Below, piece by piece: positions 23,304 through 31,869 of a stretch of 64,000 bases of DNA. Every line of letters starts with the position of its first letter. The first letter of the stretch is position 1. Location: NCBI GenBank assembly GCA_021201475.1, contig JAJQEV010000118.1:1-64000 (forward strand). Direction: 5' to 3'. This stretch comes from Clostridiales bacterium. GTDB taxonomy: Bacteria > Bacillota > Clostridia > Oscillospirales > Oscillospiraceae. The notes under the pieces were generated by a model. That model worked only from the letters and a program-made list of their open reading frames with translations. It was not told the DNA's origin and ran no database searches. A program made the translations under genes and the position numbers.

Positions 23304-24134
23304 ATGAAGGTTTTAGATGCAAACTTTATGCAGGGCTTTATGCGCATGGCGGACGACGGCTGGCAGCAGGGCTGGCACGAGCGCAACGGCGGCAATCTGA
23401 CCTACCGTATGAAGCCGGAGGAGGTGGAGGCCGTCCGGGACGACCTGTCCTTTGACGGCGAGTGGAAGGACATCGGCACCAGCGTGCCGGGTCTCGCCGG
23501 GGAGTTCTTCGTCTCCACCGGCTCCGGCAAGTACTTCCGCAACGTCATGACCGCCCCGGAGGACTCCTGCGCCATCTGCGAAATCGACAGCAAGGGCGAA
23601 CAGTATCGCGTCTGCTGGGGCCTGGTGAACGGCGGGCGGCCCACCAGCGAGTTCCCCTCCCACCTGATGAACCATGAGGTGAAGAAGGCGGCCACCGGCG
23701 GCAAGCATCGGGTCATCTACCACGCCCACCCCGCCAACACCATCGCCCTGACCTTCGTGCTGCCCCTGACCGACGAGGCGTTCACCCGGGAGTTGTGGGA
23801 GATGGCGACGGAATGCCCGGTGGTGTTCCCCTCCGGCATCGGCGTGGTGCCCTGGATGGTGCCCGGCGGACGGGACATCGCCGTGGCTACCTCCGAGCTG
23901 ATGAAGCAGCACGACGTGGCCATCTGGGCGCACCACGGGATGTTCTGCTCCGGCGAGGACTTCGACCTGACCTTCGGCCTGATGCACACGGTGGAAAAGT
24001 CCGCCGAAATTCTGGTAAAGGTCATCTCCATGACCGGCGGCGCCAAGCGGCAGACCATCCAGCCCGACGAGTTCCGCCACCTGGCGGTGGACTTCGGCGT
24101 GACCCTGCCGGAGAAGTTCCTCTTTGAAAAGTAA
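23304..24134 (+). CDS. rhaD: Rhamnulose-1-phosphate aldolase RhaD
   Basis: 276-residue class II, zinc-dependent aldolase cleaving rhamnulose-1-phosphate into dihydroxyacetone phosphate and L-lactaldehyde. Visible motifs: WQQGWHERNGGNLTYRM, STGSGKYFRN, the HxH zinc pair in YHAHPANTIALT and the third His in WAHHGMFC. I start at 23304 (ATGAAGG) behind GAAAGGATGG. Last gene of the operon, followed by a strong terminator; no lactaldehyde reductase or rhamnose transporter gene is linked. Confidence 0.95.
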   Translation: MKVLDANFMQGFMRMADDGWQQGWHERNGGNLTYRMKPEEVEAVRDDLSFDGEWKDIGTSVPGLAGEFFVSTGSGKYFRNVMTAPEDSCAICEIDSKGEQYRVCWGLVNGGRPTSEFPSHLMNHEVKKAATGGKHRVIYHAHPANTIALTFVLPLTDEAFTRELWEMATECPVVFPSGIGVVPWMVPGGRDIAVATSELMKQHDVAIWAHHGMFCSGEDFDLTFGLMHTVEKSAEILVKVISMTGGAKRQTIQPDEFRHLAVDFGVTLPEKFLFEK

Positions 24135-24186
24135 ATTGCCCACAGGGGCGGGAATCCGCCCCTGATAGGCCAGCGGCAAAACGATT

Positions 24187-24230
24187 CCCCGCAAAGGGCA
24201 GCGCGTCGCGTTGCCCTTTGCGGGGTTTTG
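24187..24230 (+). terminator. Terminator of the rhamnose operon
   Basis: CCCCGCAAAGGGCA pairs with TGCCCTTTGCGGGG, followed by TTTTGCG. Confidence 0.9.
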
Positions 24231-24276
24231 CGTTGTATGAAGTTAGGGAACCTTATCTCCCCTTTGCCGCCGCAGA

Positions 24277-24804
24277 CTAACCGGCAGTATCCCTCAGCGG
24301 CTTCCCCATCCAAACCAAATCATACCATCGCCCAAACTTGTAACCGCACCTTGGATAGCGCCCCAGTTCTGTGTAGCCCTGCCGGGCGTGAAACCGGACA
24401 CTGGCGTGAGTGATGTATGCGTCCTCCGCCGGGGCGTCCGCAATCAGGGCGCACAGGCTGACGATGCCCTGGCTGCGGAGCAGCTCCTCCAGCCTGGCGT
24501 AGAGGGCCGACCCCAGCCCTCGCCCTCTGGCGTCCCGGCGCAGGTAGATGGACGGCTCCGCCACCCAGGCGAATGCCGCCCGGTCGTGGAAGGGGGCGGC
24601 GTAGGCATAGCCCAGCACCTCCCCGGCCCGTTCCGCCACCAGGTAGGGGTAGCGGCCCTGAATCGCCTCCATCCGGCGGCGGAATGCTCCTGCGTCCGGC
24701 GGCTCATACTCAAACGTGACGGCGGTTTCCAGCACATAGGGGGCGTAAATGGCCGCCAGGGCGGCGGCGTCCTCCAGCCTGGCGGGGCGGATGATGCAGC
24801 CCAT
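24277..24804 (-). CDS. GNAT acetyltransferase, phosphinothricin-acetyltransferase-like
   Basis: 175 residues. It starts MGCIIRPARLEDAAALAAIY; the acetyl-CoA loop is RRDARGRGLGSALY, and the segment VAEPSIYLRRDARGRG together with YKFGRWYDLVWMGKPL near the end matches the PAT/YwnH/MddA-type group. Such enzymes acetylate amino groups of compounds such as phosphinothricin or methionine derivatives; the substrate here is open. Its start overlaps the stop of the upstream HAD gene by one base (TGATG), so they are co-translated. Confidence 0.85.
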   Translation of the reverse strand: MGCIIRPARLEDAAALAAIYAPYVLETAVTFEYEPPDAGAFRRRMEAIQGRYPYLVAERAGEVLGYAYAAPFHDRAAFAWVAEPSIYLRRDARGRGLGSALYARLEELLRSQGIVSLCALIADAPAEDAYITHASVRFHARQGYTELGRYPRCGYKFGRWYDLVWMGKPLRDTAG

Positions 24805-25496
24805 CACAGCGCCGCTCCTTCTGCCGCCCGGGGCGGAAGCTCCCGCCCCAGCAGGGGGATCAGCTCGTCCAGCCGCGCCACGCAGGCCCACAGCAGGGGC
24901 TGGAGGCAGTCCTCCGCCGGGCTTTGGTCGGGCACCAGCACCGGCCTGCATCCGGCGGCGAAGGCGGAGATAATGCCGTTGGGGGAGTCCTCCACGGCGA
25001 CGCACGCCTCCGGCGGCAGATGCAGTATCTCGCAGGCGCAGCGGTAAACGTCCGGCGCAGGCTTGCCCCGGGAAACATTCCTGGCGCTGATGACGTGGTC
25101 AAAGTCCTCCTCCAAACCGAACCGGGCCAACATACGCCGGGCCTTGTCCGGAGCGTTGGCGGTGACCAGCGCCAGCTCCGCCTGCCGGGTGTGGAGGAAG
25201 TCCAGCAGCGCCCGCGCCCCCGGCTTCAGGGGGATGGGGTCGGTCTCCAGCGCGTCCTCCATCAGCTCGATGCGCTTGGCCCGCAGGGCCTGATAGGACA
25301 CCTCCGGGCCGTACAGCCGCCGGATGAACCAGGCGTTGTAGGGCGCGCCCAGGCTGCGCAGCTGGAGGCCCTGGGTGCGGGTCATGGGGCAGCCCAGGGC
25401 CTGACCGGCCGCCTGCCAAGAGCGGACATAGTAAGGCTCCGTGTCGATGAGGGTGCCGTCCAGGTCGAAGAGGACGGCGAGGATTGGTTCAGGCAT
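24804..25496 (-). CDS. HAD-superfamily phosphatase (beta-phosphoglucomutase-like)
   Basis: 230 residues. Motif I is LFDLDGTLIDTEP with the nucleophile and acid Asp; motif II is LVTANAP; motif III Lys is in SRGKPAPDVY; motif IV is VAVEDSPNGI. The cap domain is helical (residues ~18-90), placing it with the phosphoglycolate phosphatase / beta-phosphoglucomutase-like class. The substrate is not defined. Co-transcribed with the downstream acetyltransferase. Confidence 0.88.
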   Translation of the reverse strand: MPEPILAVLFDLDGTLIDTEPYYVRSWQAAGQALGCPMTRTQGLQLRSLGAPYNAWFIRRLYGPEVSYQALRAKRIELMEDALETDPIPLKPGARALLDFLHTRQAELALVTANAPDKARRMLARFGLEEDFDHVISARNVSRGKPAPDVYRCACEILHLPPEACVAVEDSPNGIISAFAAGCRPVLVPDQSPAEDCLQPLLWACVARLDELIPLLGRELPPRAAEGAAL

Positions 25497-25642
25497 AGTG
25501 AAAGCTCCTTGTACTCAGGTAAGGTGGAACGGGGCGTGGCGAGGAATGGCGAAGGAGGTCGGGCGGAACCAATTCCCGTTGCAAAATTGCACCGGATGTC
25601 TAATAATATCGGATAAAAGTTGCAAAAAATTGAAATAACCCG

Positions 25643-25671
25643 TTGATATATGGTGGAAAAGGTGCTAAATT
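25643..25671 (+). promoter_or_regulatory. Promoter candidate of spo0A
   Basis: TTGATA (25643-25648), 17-base spacer, TAAATT (25666-25671). Two GTTGCAAAA direct repeats (25578 and 25618 regions) lie upstream. I see no clear sigma-H site or TGTCGAA box here. Confidence 0.6.
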
Positions 25672-25726
25672 ATTCCTGATGGCAGCCGTGGGCCGCCGGA
25701 GTTCACAGGAAAAGGAGCGGTTACTT

Positions 25727-26479
25727 TTGGACACGATGAAAATTTTGATTGCCGATGCCGACGAGGCGTTTCGCGCAGCTTTGACAGACCTGATCCGGCG
25801 GGAGCCGGATATGGAGGTGGTTCTCCAGACGGCGAACGGGGAGGAAGCGGCGGACTACCTGCTGCATCACGAGGTGGACGTGCTGCTGACGGACACTGTG
25901 CTGGCCCGGATGGACGGGATGGAACTGCTGACCCGCATTGCCCGCAGCGAGGGGCGGAAGCCCATCATTCTGGTGCTGTCCGGCTTCCTCCGAGGCAACG
26001 TGGTACGGCAGGCGGCCGGCTTGGGGGCGGACTACTTTATGATGAAGCCCTGCCGCCCGGCGGCGGTGCTGGAGCGGGTGCGCCAAATCGCGGACAAGGC
26101 CCCGGAAACAGCCCGGGACGCCACGGGGCTGGAGACCCGCGTCACCGCCATCATCCACGAAATCGGGGTACCCGCCCACATCAAGGGGTATCAGTACCTA
26201 CGGGAAGCCATCCTCATCGCAGTGGACGATATGGACGTGATCAACGCAGTGACGAAGGTGCTTTACCCGGAGGTGGCCCGGCGCTACGGCACCACCGCCA
26301 GCCGGGTGGAGCGGGCCATCCGCCACGCCATCGAGGTGGCCTGGGACAGAGGAGACATCGAGACGCTGCAAAAATACTTCGGCTACACCGTCTCCAACGC
26401 AAAGGGGAAGCCCACCAACAGCGAGTTTATCGCCATGATCGCCGACCGGCTCCAACTCCAGCGGCGGAGCAACGGCTGA
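25727..26479 (+). CDS. spo0A: Sporulation master regulator Spo0A
   Basis: 250 residues: receiver (1-~120) plus the Spo0A-specific DNA-binding domain (~145-250). Receiver residues are intact: acidic pair in IADADEA, acceptor Asp in VLLTDTVL, Ser in VLSGF, Lys in MMKPCRP. The output domain has [19 protein letters not shown], the recognition region [15 protein letters not shown] and the terminal [17 protein letters not shown] choose the TTG at 25727 since AAAGGAG is nine bases upstream; the ATG at 25736 is too far. Monocistronic, with a terminator. Contrast the degenerate paralogue at 53583-54311. Confidence 0.96.
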   Translation: MDTMKILIADADEAFRAALTDLIRREPDMEVVLQTANGEEAADYLLHHEVDVLLTDTVLARMDGMELLTRIARSEGRKPIILVLSGFLRGNVVRQAAGLGADYFMMKPCRPAAVLERVRQIADKAPETARDATGLETRVTAIIHEIGVPAHIKGYQYLREAILIAVDDMDVINAVTKVLYPEVARRYGTTASRVERAIRHAIEVAWDRGDIETLQKYFGYTVSNAKGKPTNSEFIAMIADRLQLQRRSNG

Positions 26480-26495
26480 ACCGCCGGAACCAGGA

Positions 26496-26533
26496 AACCC
26501 ATTGGCAGGCATATAGCCCACCAATGGGTTTTG
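26496..26533 (+). terminator. Terminator between spo0A and purA
   Basis: AACCCATTGG and CCAATGGGTT arms with T on the plus-strand exit (TTTTG). Confidence 0.75.
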
Positions 26534-26537
26534 TGAA

Positions 26538-27830
26538 TCACAGCTTAGGGATGCGGTAGGTGATTTGATGGCGGGACGGGCCATTGGAAACCATGGTGAT
26601 GGGGGCCTGAATCTGCTGCTCGATAAAGTCCACATAGGCCTTCGCGTTGTCCGGCAGGGCATCATAGTCTTTGACGGCGGTGATGTCGGTTTTCCAGCCG
26701 GGCAGGGTGGTAAAGACGGGCCTGGCCCGCTCCAGCCTGGCGGGGATGGGGAAGGTATCCGTCACCTGGCCGTCGATTTCATAGCCAGTGCAGACCGGAA
26801 TCTCATCCAGGTAGCTGAGCACGTCCAGGCAGGTCAGCGCCACCTGGGTGGCGCCCTGAACCATGCAGCCGTACCGGGTAGCCACTGTGTCAAACCAGCC
26901 CACCCGACGGGGGCGGCCGGTGGTAGCGCCGAACTCGCCCTTATCGCCGCCCCGGCGGCGCAGCTCATCCCCGGCGTCCCCCAGCAGCTCGCTGACGAAG
27001 GGCTCCGTCTTGGCCCCCACGCAGGAGGAGTAGGCTTTCGTGACGGCAATCACGTCCTTGATGGCGGTAGGCGGCACGCAGGCCCCCACCGCGCCGAAGC
27101 CGGCCAGGGTGTGGCTGGAGGTGGTCATGGGGTAGATACCCAGGTCGGGGTCCTTCATGGAGCCCAGCTGGCCCTCCAGCAGGATGGTCTTGCCGGCCTT
27201 CTCCGCATCGTGGACGAACTGAACGGCGTCCCCCACATAGGGGCGCAGCGCCTCCCGCTGGGCCATCAACTCATCGTACAGCGCCTGCACGTCCAACTCC
27301 GGCTTCTGGTACATATAGCGGAACAGGATGTTCTTGCGCTCCACCGCGTCAGTGAGCCGCCGCATCAGCCGCTGGTCGTCATACAGGTCGCAGACCTGGA
27401 TACCGGTTTTCGCGTATTTATCAGAATAGAAGGGGGCGATGCCGCTCTTGGTGGAGCCGAAGGCTCTGCCGCCCAGCCGTTCCTCCTCGTAGGTATCCTG
27501 CAGGACGTGGTAGGACATCAAAATCTGCGCACGCTCGGAAATGAGCAGGTTGGGCGCAGGAACCCCCTGACCGGTGATGTCCTCCAACTCCGCGATGAGG
27601 CGCTTGATGTCCAGCGCGACCCCGTTGCCAATGACGTTGGTGACGTGGGGATAGAAGGTGCCGGAGGGCAGGATATGCAGGGCGAATCTGCCATAGTCAT
27701 TGATGATGGTGTGACCCGCGTTGGCGCCGCCCTGGAAACGGATGACAACATCGGACGTTTCGGCAAGCATATCGGTAATTTTCCCCTTGCCTTCATCGCC
27801 CCAGTTTGCACCTACGATTGCTTTGACCAT
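26538..27830 (-). CDS. purA: Adenylosuccinate synthetase PurA
   Basis: 430-residue GTP-dependent enzyme of AMP synthesis (IMP + aspartate). The P-loop-like GANWGDEGKGK is at the N-terminus, with NAGHTI for IMP binding, GQLGSMKDPDLGIYPMTTSS, TGRPRRVGWFD and C-terminal SNGPSRHQI. ATG at 27830 follows AAAGGAG. A promoter TTGCAA-17-TATAAT lies at 27930-27958, leaving a ~95-base leader in which I recognise no purine riboswitch. Convergent with spo0A. Confidence 0.97.
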   Translation of the reverse strand: MVKAIVGANWGDEGKGKITDMLAETSDVVIRFQGGANAGHTIINDYGRFALHILPSGTFYPHVTNVIGNGVALDIKRLIAELEDITGQGVPAPNLLISERAQILMSYHVLQDTYEEERLGGRAFGSTKSGIAPFYSDKYAKTGIQVCDLYDDQRLMRRLTDAVERKNILFRYMYQKPELDVQALYDELMAQREALRPYVGDAVQFVHDAEKAGKTILLEGQLGSMKDPDLGIYPMTTSSHTLAGFGAVGACVPPTAIKDVIAVTKAYSSCVGAKTEPFVSELLGDAGDELRRRGGDKGEFGATTGRPRRVGWFDTVATRYGCMVQGATQVALTCLDVLSYLDEIPVCTGYEIDGQVTDTFPIPARLERARPVFTTLPGWKTDITAVKDYDALPDNAKAYVDFIEQQIQAPITMVSNGPSRHQITYRIPKL

Positions 27831-27929
27831 GATGTTTTCTCCTTTTTGCCCCGGCAGCGGGTGCCGAAGCAGCGTGATATGTGCGAGGAACGCTTTCCAC
27901 GCCGCCGCGCAGCGGCCGCGGGCAAGTTT

Positions 27930-27958
27930 ATTATACGGGTTTCCCGGCATAATTGCAA
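27930..27958 (-). promoter_or_regulatory. Promoter of purA
   Basis: Minus-strand TTGCAA (27953-27958) and TATAAT (27930-27935), spacer 17. Confidence 0.8.
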
Positions 27959-28014
27959 GGAGAAAAACAGGCATGACGGACAAAAACCGGAGGCTGGGAA
28001 CAATCAGGCGTTTC

Positions 28015-28413
28015 TTAGGGCCGCTCCAGCGTCCCCTCCGGCAGGTGCCAGCGCTCCGCCCCGGAGAACGACCCGCCCCGGGCGTCCTGCACCTGCCAGG
28101 CTACCCGCAGCGCGTCTCCCTCCTGGCACACCTGGGTGCTGAGGGCGCACTGCCAGGGAGCGAACCAGCGGGAGCGGCTTCGGGCCGCGCTGCGTTCCGC
28201 CCCGGCCTGTCGGGCCAGCCGGGCGGCCCGGCGCTGGAAGCAGCGGCCTATATGCCGGTAAAAGCGGTTCAGCCGGCTTTGCGCCCGCCGCGTCCCGCCG
28301 GAGAAGCGGGGCAGGGCGGCGGAGGCCGTCAGCACGGCCTCTCCATCCTCCTGGAAGGTCTTTTCCCAGGGGGTCATGGCAAAGGTGAGGGGGGACTGCG
28401 GGGGCTGCTTCAT
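28015..28413 (-). CDS. Hypothetical protein, 132 residues
   Basis: Basic soluble protein without signal peptide or membrane segment. The pattern around AALPRFSGGTRRAQSRLNRFYRH and the closing GGSFSGAERWHLPEGTL recalls DUF3298/RsiV-like domains, in which an early PxFSG...NxFY motif and a late G-G-A-H-like motif occur, but the match is weak and the His is missing. GGAGG precedes the ATG by six bases. It sits between purA and the protease gene on the same strand. I do not assign a function. Confidence 0.6.
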   Translation of the reverse strand: MKQPPQSPLTFAMTPWEKTFQEDGEAVLTASAALPRFSGGTRRAQSRLNRFYRHIGRCFQRRAARLARQAGAERSAARSRSRWFAPWQCALSTQVCQEGDALRVAWQVQDARGGSFSGAERWHLPEGTLERP

Positions 28414-28545
28414 GGGATACCTCCATGCGCTGGGGCGCTGCCGTCAGGTGGAAGGTGCTATACACCATACTATGCGCCGGGCAGGTAAATTGTTTTTCCC
28501 TCTATCGTTTCAGCTCCAAAAATGCCTCACCGACGAACGCCGGTC

Positions 28546-29232
28546 TTACTTTCCCTTCAAAATTGCGTCCGCCTGCCGCCAGTTGGGGCAGAAGGACTCC
28601 AGGTAGCGGTAGAACCGGGCGTTGTGGCTCCCCTCCAGCAGGTGGGTCAGCTCGTGATACAGCACCATCTCCAGGCACTCCGGCGGATACTTTGCCAGGG
28701 CCAGGTTCAGGGTGATGCTCCTGGCAGTCGGGTTGCAGCTCCCCCACCGGGAGGACATCTTCCGCACCTGCCACCGGTCAACGGTCAGCCCGGTGCGCTT
28801 CTGGCACCGCTCCATCAGGGGCGGGATGGCCTGCTTCATCTGGCGGCGGTACCATTCATCCAGCACGCCCTCCCGCTGCTCCGCTGTGCTGGGACCGACC
28901 TCCAGCAGCAGCCTGCCATCCTGCCCGGTGATGTAACCGCAGTTCTCCTGAATGGGCCGCACCTCCAGCGTCCACAGCTCCCCCCAGACGGGCAGCTGCT
29001 CCCCGGTGACGTAGGCGTGGGCCTGTAAATCGGGCCTGGCCTGCATCCGGGCCTGATGAGTGTCGATCCACCGGCGCTTTTCCCGGACGAAGGCCGTCAC
29101 CTCCCGATCTGTGGTGTGGCTGGGGCAGGTGACGGCCACATGGCCGTCCGGCTTCTTCAGCCGGAGGTACATATTCTGAATGGCCTTGCGCTCCACTGTG
29201 ACAGTCAGGCCGTCTATCACAAGCTGCTGCAT
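28546..29232 (-). CDS. YgjP/SprT-like zinc metalloprotease (DUF45)
   Basis: 228 residues. The zinc motif HELTH, preceded by VLYHE, and the third-ligand region GSHNARFYRYLESFCPNWR are those of the M48-related YgjP/DUF45 family. The central segment KMSSRWGSCNPTARSITLNLAL is the family's most conserved stretch, and the N-terminal YLRLKKPDGHVAVTCPSHTT is also typical. Cytoplasmic, no signal peptide. Biological substrate unknown. AAAGGGGGG precedes the ATG; promoter TTGCCT-17-TATAAT at 29266-29294. Confidence 0.9.
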   Translation of the reverse strand: MQQLVIDGLTVTVERKAIQNMYLRLKKPDGHVAVTCPSHTTDREVTAFVREKRRWIDTHQARMQARPDLQAHAYVTGEQLPVWGELWTLEVRPIQENCGYITGQDGRLLLEVGPSTAEQREGVLDEWYRRQMKQAIPPLMERCQKRTGLTVDRWQVRKMSSRWGSCNPTARSITLNLALAKYPPECLEMVLYHELTHLLEGSHNARFYRYLESFCPNWRQADAILKGK

Positions 29233-29265
29233 GGTGCGTGCCCCCCTTTCCGCTCCGCTGCTGTC

Positions 29266-29294
29266 ATTATACCCGGAAACGGGAGCGGAGGCAA
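29266..29294 (-). promoter_or_regulatory. Promoter of the YgjP-like protease gene
   Basis: Minus-strand TTGCCT (29289-29294) and TATAAT (29266-29271), spacer 17. Confidence 0.75.
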
Positions 29295-29318
29295 GGCCGG
29301 GGTCCGACTATTTGCGCC

Positions 29319-29846
29319 TTATTGTCTCATCCGGTACCACCGCAGGCTGTCGGTGGAGCGGGTCTGCCGCAGCAGCAGGCCGCTGCACACGAAGTCCGCC
29401 GCCAGCAGCGCCAGCACAGGGGGCAGCAGGAAGCCGGGCAGCATGGCCACGAAGCGAGCCATCAGCGGCTGCACCCAGGTCACCAGGGCGACCCCCAGCA
29501 CCCCCCAGCACAGGGAGAAGGGCAGGCAGACCCGCCCCTTCACGCTGCCCGGCAGGCCACTGTAGTTCCAAAAGGCCACACCCCAACATCGCTCGTAAAA
29601 CAGCCCCATACCGTATTCCGCCAGGCTGGCCACCGCTGCCGACCCCAGGAACAGCTGTGGGACGCTGCGCCCCACCGCCGGAGGCAGCAGCAAAATCCCC
29701 ACCGCCCCCAGCCCGTACACCGGACACAGCGGCAGCAGCAGGAAGCACTTCCTGTCCTTTTTCCTGGCGTCCGTGACCCGGGCAAAGGCCACCTCTAATA
29801 AGAATCCCAAAAAAGAATACAGAATACCGTACCAAAAAAGCTCCAT
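29319..29846 (-). CDS. PF06541 membrane protein (putative ABC transporter type IV), paralogue
   Basis: 175 residues with five hydrophobic segments. It opens MELFWYGILYSFLGFLLEVAF, has CPVYGLGAVGILLL and WNYSGLPGSVKGRVCLPFS, and ends LRWYRMRQ. It is a paralogue of the protein at 502-1365 but lacks that protein's ~100-residue charged tail. I take the ATG at 29846 after GGGGTG; upstream codons read as low-quality sequence. Transport function is only a family label; no ATPase is adjacent. Confidence 0.78.
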   Translation of the reverse strand: MELFWYGILYSFLGFLLEVAFARVTDARKKDRKCFLLLPLCPVYGLGAVGILLLPPAVGRSVPQLFLGSAAVASLAEYGMGLFYERCWGVAFWNYSGLPGSVKGRVCLPFSLCWGVLGVALVTWVQPLMARFVAMLPGFLLPPVLALLAADFVCSGLLLRQTRSTDSLRWYRMRQ

Positions 29847-29950
29847 TCTTTTCACCCCACTGGTCAGTATGGTCGGCCACGGGGCAAACCATACGAAGGC
29901 GGGGCGGAATTTCCGGTGAAAAATCTGCCGCAAAGTCCCGCCGTCCAGCC

Positions 29951-29979
29951 TTGCCGCCTTGGGCAAAGTATGCTATACT
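29951..29979 (+). promoter_or_regulatory. Promoter of pyrB
   Basis: TTGCCG (29951-29956), 17-base spacer, TATACT (29974-29979), about 30 bases before the pyrB start. Confidence 0.7.
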
Positions 29980-30012
29980 GGTACCGATACCAGGAGAGGA
30001 CGTGGTTTTACA

Positions 30013-31071
30013 ATGCGGCATTTGATTGACTTTGGCGACCTGACCCGGGCAGAGTGGCAGACCATCTACGACCGTGCAGAGCAAATCATGGCGGACCCGG
30101 CAGCCTACAGCGAAGCCTGCAAGGGGAGGATTCAGGCGAACCTGTTCTTTGAACCCTCCACCCGCACCAACTTCTCCTTCCAGGCCGCCATGCTGCGGCT
30201 GGGCGGCAGCATCTTCGGCTTCGCCGACCCCAAAAGCTCCTCCGTAGCCAAGGGGGAGACGCTGAAGGATACCATGAAAATGGTATCCGCCTATGCCGAT
30301 GTGGTGGTCATGCGCAACCCCAGGGAGGGCGCGGCCAAGGCGGCCTCTCTCTACTCCGAATCCCCCGTCATCAACGCCGGGGATGGCGGCCACATGCACC
30401 CCACCCAGACCATGGCCGACCTGACCACCATTCAGCACTACCTGGGCAAGGTGGACGGCATCTCCATCGGCCTGTGCGGCGACCTGAAAAACGGCCGGAC
30501 GGTACACAGCCTCATCAAGGCCCTGGCGAAGTTTGACAACGTGAAATTCTACCTCATCGCCCCCCAGGAGCTGCGCATTCCGGAGTATATGCGGGCCTTT
30601 ATGCGCGCCCAGAACATGGGCTTCGTGGAGGTCACCAGCCTGGAGGCTGTGATGCCCAACCTGGACGTGCTATATATGACCCGCATCCAGCAGGAGCGGT
30701 TCCAAAGCCCCATCGAGTATGAGCAGGTGAAGGGCGTTTATGTGCTGACCCGCCGGAAGCTGGAGCGGGCCAGGGACAATATGCTGGTGCTGCACCCCCT
30801 GCCCCGTGTGGATGAGATCTCCGTGGATGTAGACGACGACCCCAGGGCCAAATACTTCGAGCAGGCTCGGTGCGGGATGTACGCCCGGATGAGCCTGCTG
30901 ATGGATCTCGCCATGCAGGAGCATTGCGTCCCCGACCCTGTGGAGATCGGCAGCAAGCCGGTGTGCAAAAACCCCAACTGCATCACCCAGTATGAGCATT
31001 ACCTCCCCCCGCTGGTGAAGGAGACGGGCGGCCGGTGCTGCTGCGCCTACTGCGACAAGGAAGTGGACTGA
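30013..31071 (+). CDS. pyrB: Aspartate carbamoyltransferase PyrB with a PyrI-like zinc tail
   Basis: 352 residues; the first ~307 are a complete catalytic chain of pyrimidine synthesis: FFEPSTRTNFSF for carbamoyl phosphate, MHPTQTMADL, and HPLPRVDEI. The C-terminal ~40 residues add CKNPNC and CCAYCDKE, spaced like the four zinc cysteines of the PyrI regulatory chain (C-x4-C ... C-x2-C). The nucleotide-binding domain of PyrI is absent. So it looks like PyrB fused to only the zinc domain that contacts catalytic chains. AGGAGAGG lies 13 bases before the ATG. No pyrI follows; the next genes are tRNAs. Confidence 0.95.
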   Translation: MRHLIDFGDLTRAEWQTIYDRAEQIMADPAAYSEACKGRIQANLFFEPSTRTNFSFQAAMLRLGGSIFGFADPKSSSVAKGETLKDTMKMVSAYADVVVMRNPREGAAKAASLYSESPVINAGDGGHMHPTQTMADLTTIQHYLGKVDGISIGLCGDLKNGRTVHSLIKALAKFDNVKFYLIAPQELRIPEYMRAFMRAQNMGFVEVTSLEAVMPNLDVLYMTRIQQERFQSPIEYEQVKGVYVLTRRKLERARDNMLVLHPLPRVDEISVDVDDDPRAKYFEQARCGMYARMSLLMDLAMQEHCVPDPVEIGSKPVCKNPNCITQYEHYLPPLVKETGGRCCCAYCDKEVD

Positions 31072-31096
31072 CAAGGCCATTTCCCCAAAAAAACAG

Positions 31097-31125
31097 TTGA
31101 CAAACGGCCTCTTGCGTGGTATTAT
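31097..31125 (+). promoter_or_regulatory. Promoter of the five-tRNA cluster
   Basis: TTGACA (31097-31102), 17-base spacer, TATTAT (31120-31125). Confidence 0.88.
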
Positions 31126-31146
31126 TTACGGGCTGGCAATCGAACT

Positions 31147-31220
31147 GCGGGTGTAGTTCAATGGTAGAATCCCAGCCTTCCAAGCTGGTCGCGTGGGTTC
31201 GATTCCCATCACCCGCTCCA
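31147..31220 (+). tRNA. tRNA-Gly (anticodon TCC)
   Basis: 74 bases with encoded CCA; acceptor GCGGGTG pairs with CACCCGC, anticodon loop CTTCCAA. First of five tRNAs. Confidence 0.96.
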
Positions 31221-31223
31221 TAT

Positions 31224-31300
<77 letters not shown>

Positions 31301-31413
31301 TGCCTGGCCTTCGGATGTGCAGTGAGCAATTAAGCCGCCCGGCTTCCTTGCTCCTTGCCGCCCCCCTTTCCACTTCTCAGGTTGGCAGCGATTGCAAGCA
31401 GTATTCTCTTTAT

Positions 31414-31491
<78 letters not shown>

Positions 31492-31574
31492 TTTATTACC
31501 TCTTGGAAGTGTTCAAGGCCAGAACGGTTGCTTATGTTCTTCCGATCTGGCTTTCTTCTGTGAGAAAGGGACAA

Positions 31575-31649
31575 TGGGATGTCGCCAAGTGGTAAGGCAA
31601 AGGACTTTGACTCCTTTATCCGTGGGTTCGAATCCCGCCATCCCAGCCA
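31575..31649 (+). tRNA. tRNA-Gln (anticodon TTG)
   Basis: 75 bases with encoded GCCA end; acceptor TGGGATG pairs with CATCCCA, anticodon loop CTTTGAC. Confidence 0.95.
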
Positions 31650-31692
31650 GAAAATTGCGGGTGCTTCCCGTTGTTATAGCGTGTGCTTCCAC

Positions 31693-31768
31693 GCCCCAGT
31701 AGCTCAGTCGGCAGAGCACCTGCCTTTTAAGCAGGGTGTCCGGGGTTCGAATCCCCGCTGGAGCACCA
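31693..31768 (+). tRNA. tRNA-Lys (anticodon TTT)
   Basis: 76 bases with encoded CCA, anticodon loop CTTTTAA, standard D- and T-loops. The acceptor GCCCCAG against CTGGAGC leaves a C3-A70 mismatch. Confidence 0.93.
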
Positions 31769-31808
31769 AAACTCCCGAGCGCGGCTGCGTTCGGGAGTTT
31801 TGTTTTTT
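31769..31808 (+). terminator. Terminator of the tRNA cluster
   Basis: AAAACTCCCGA and TCGGGAGTTTT arms followed by GTTTTTT. Confidence 0.9.
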
Positions 31809-31869
31809 ACTGTCCGATATCAGCCCCCTCTCCCGCCTGATTGCGCGGAGCGGGGGCTGTTTGCTCGGT

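Noticed and set aside
25643-25726. Upstream start for spo0A (ATG-like codons before 25727)
   Set aside because: The promoter lies in this stretch and AAAGGAG is correctly spaced only for the TTG at 25727.
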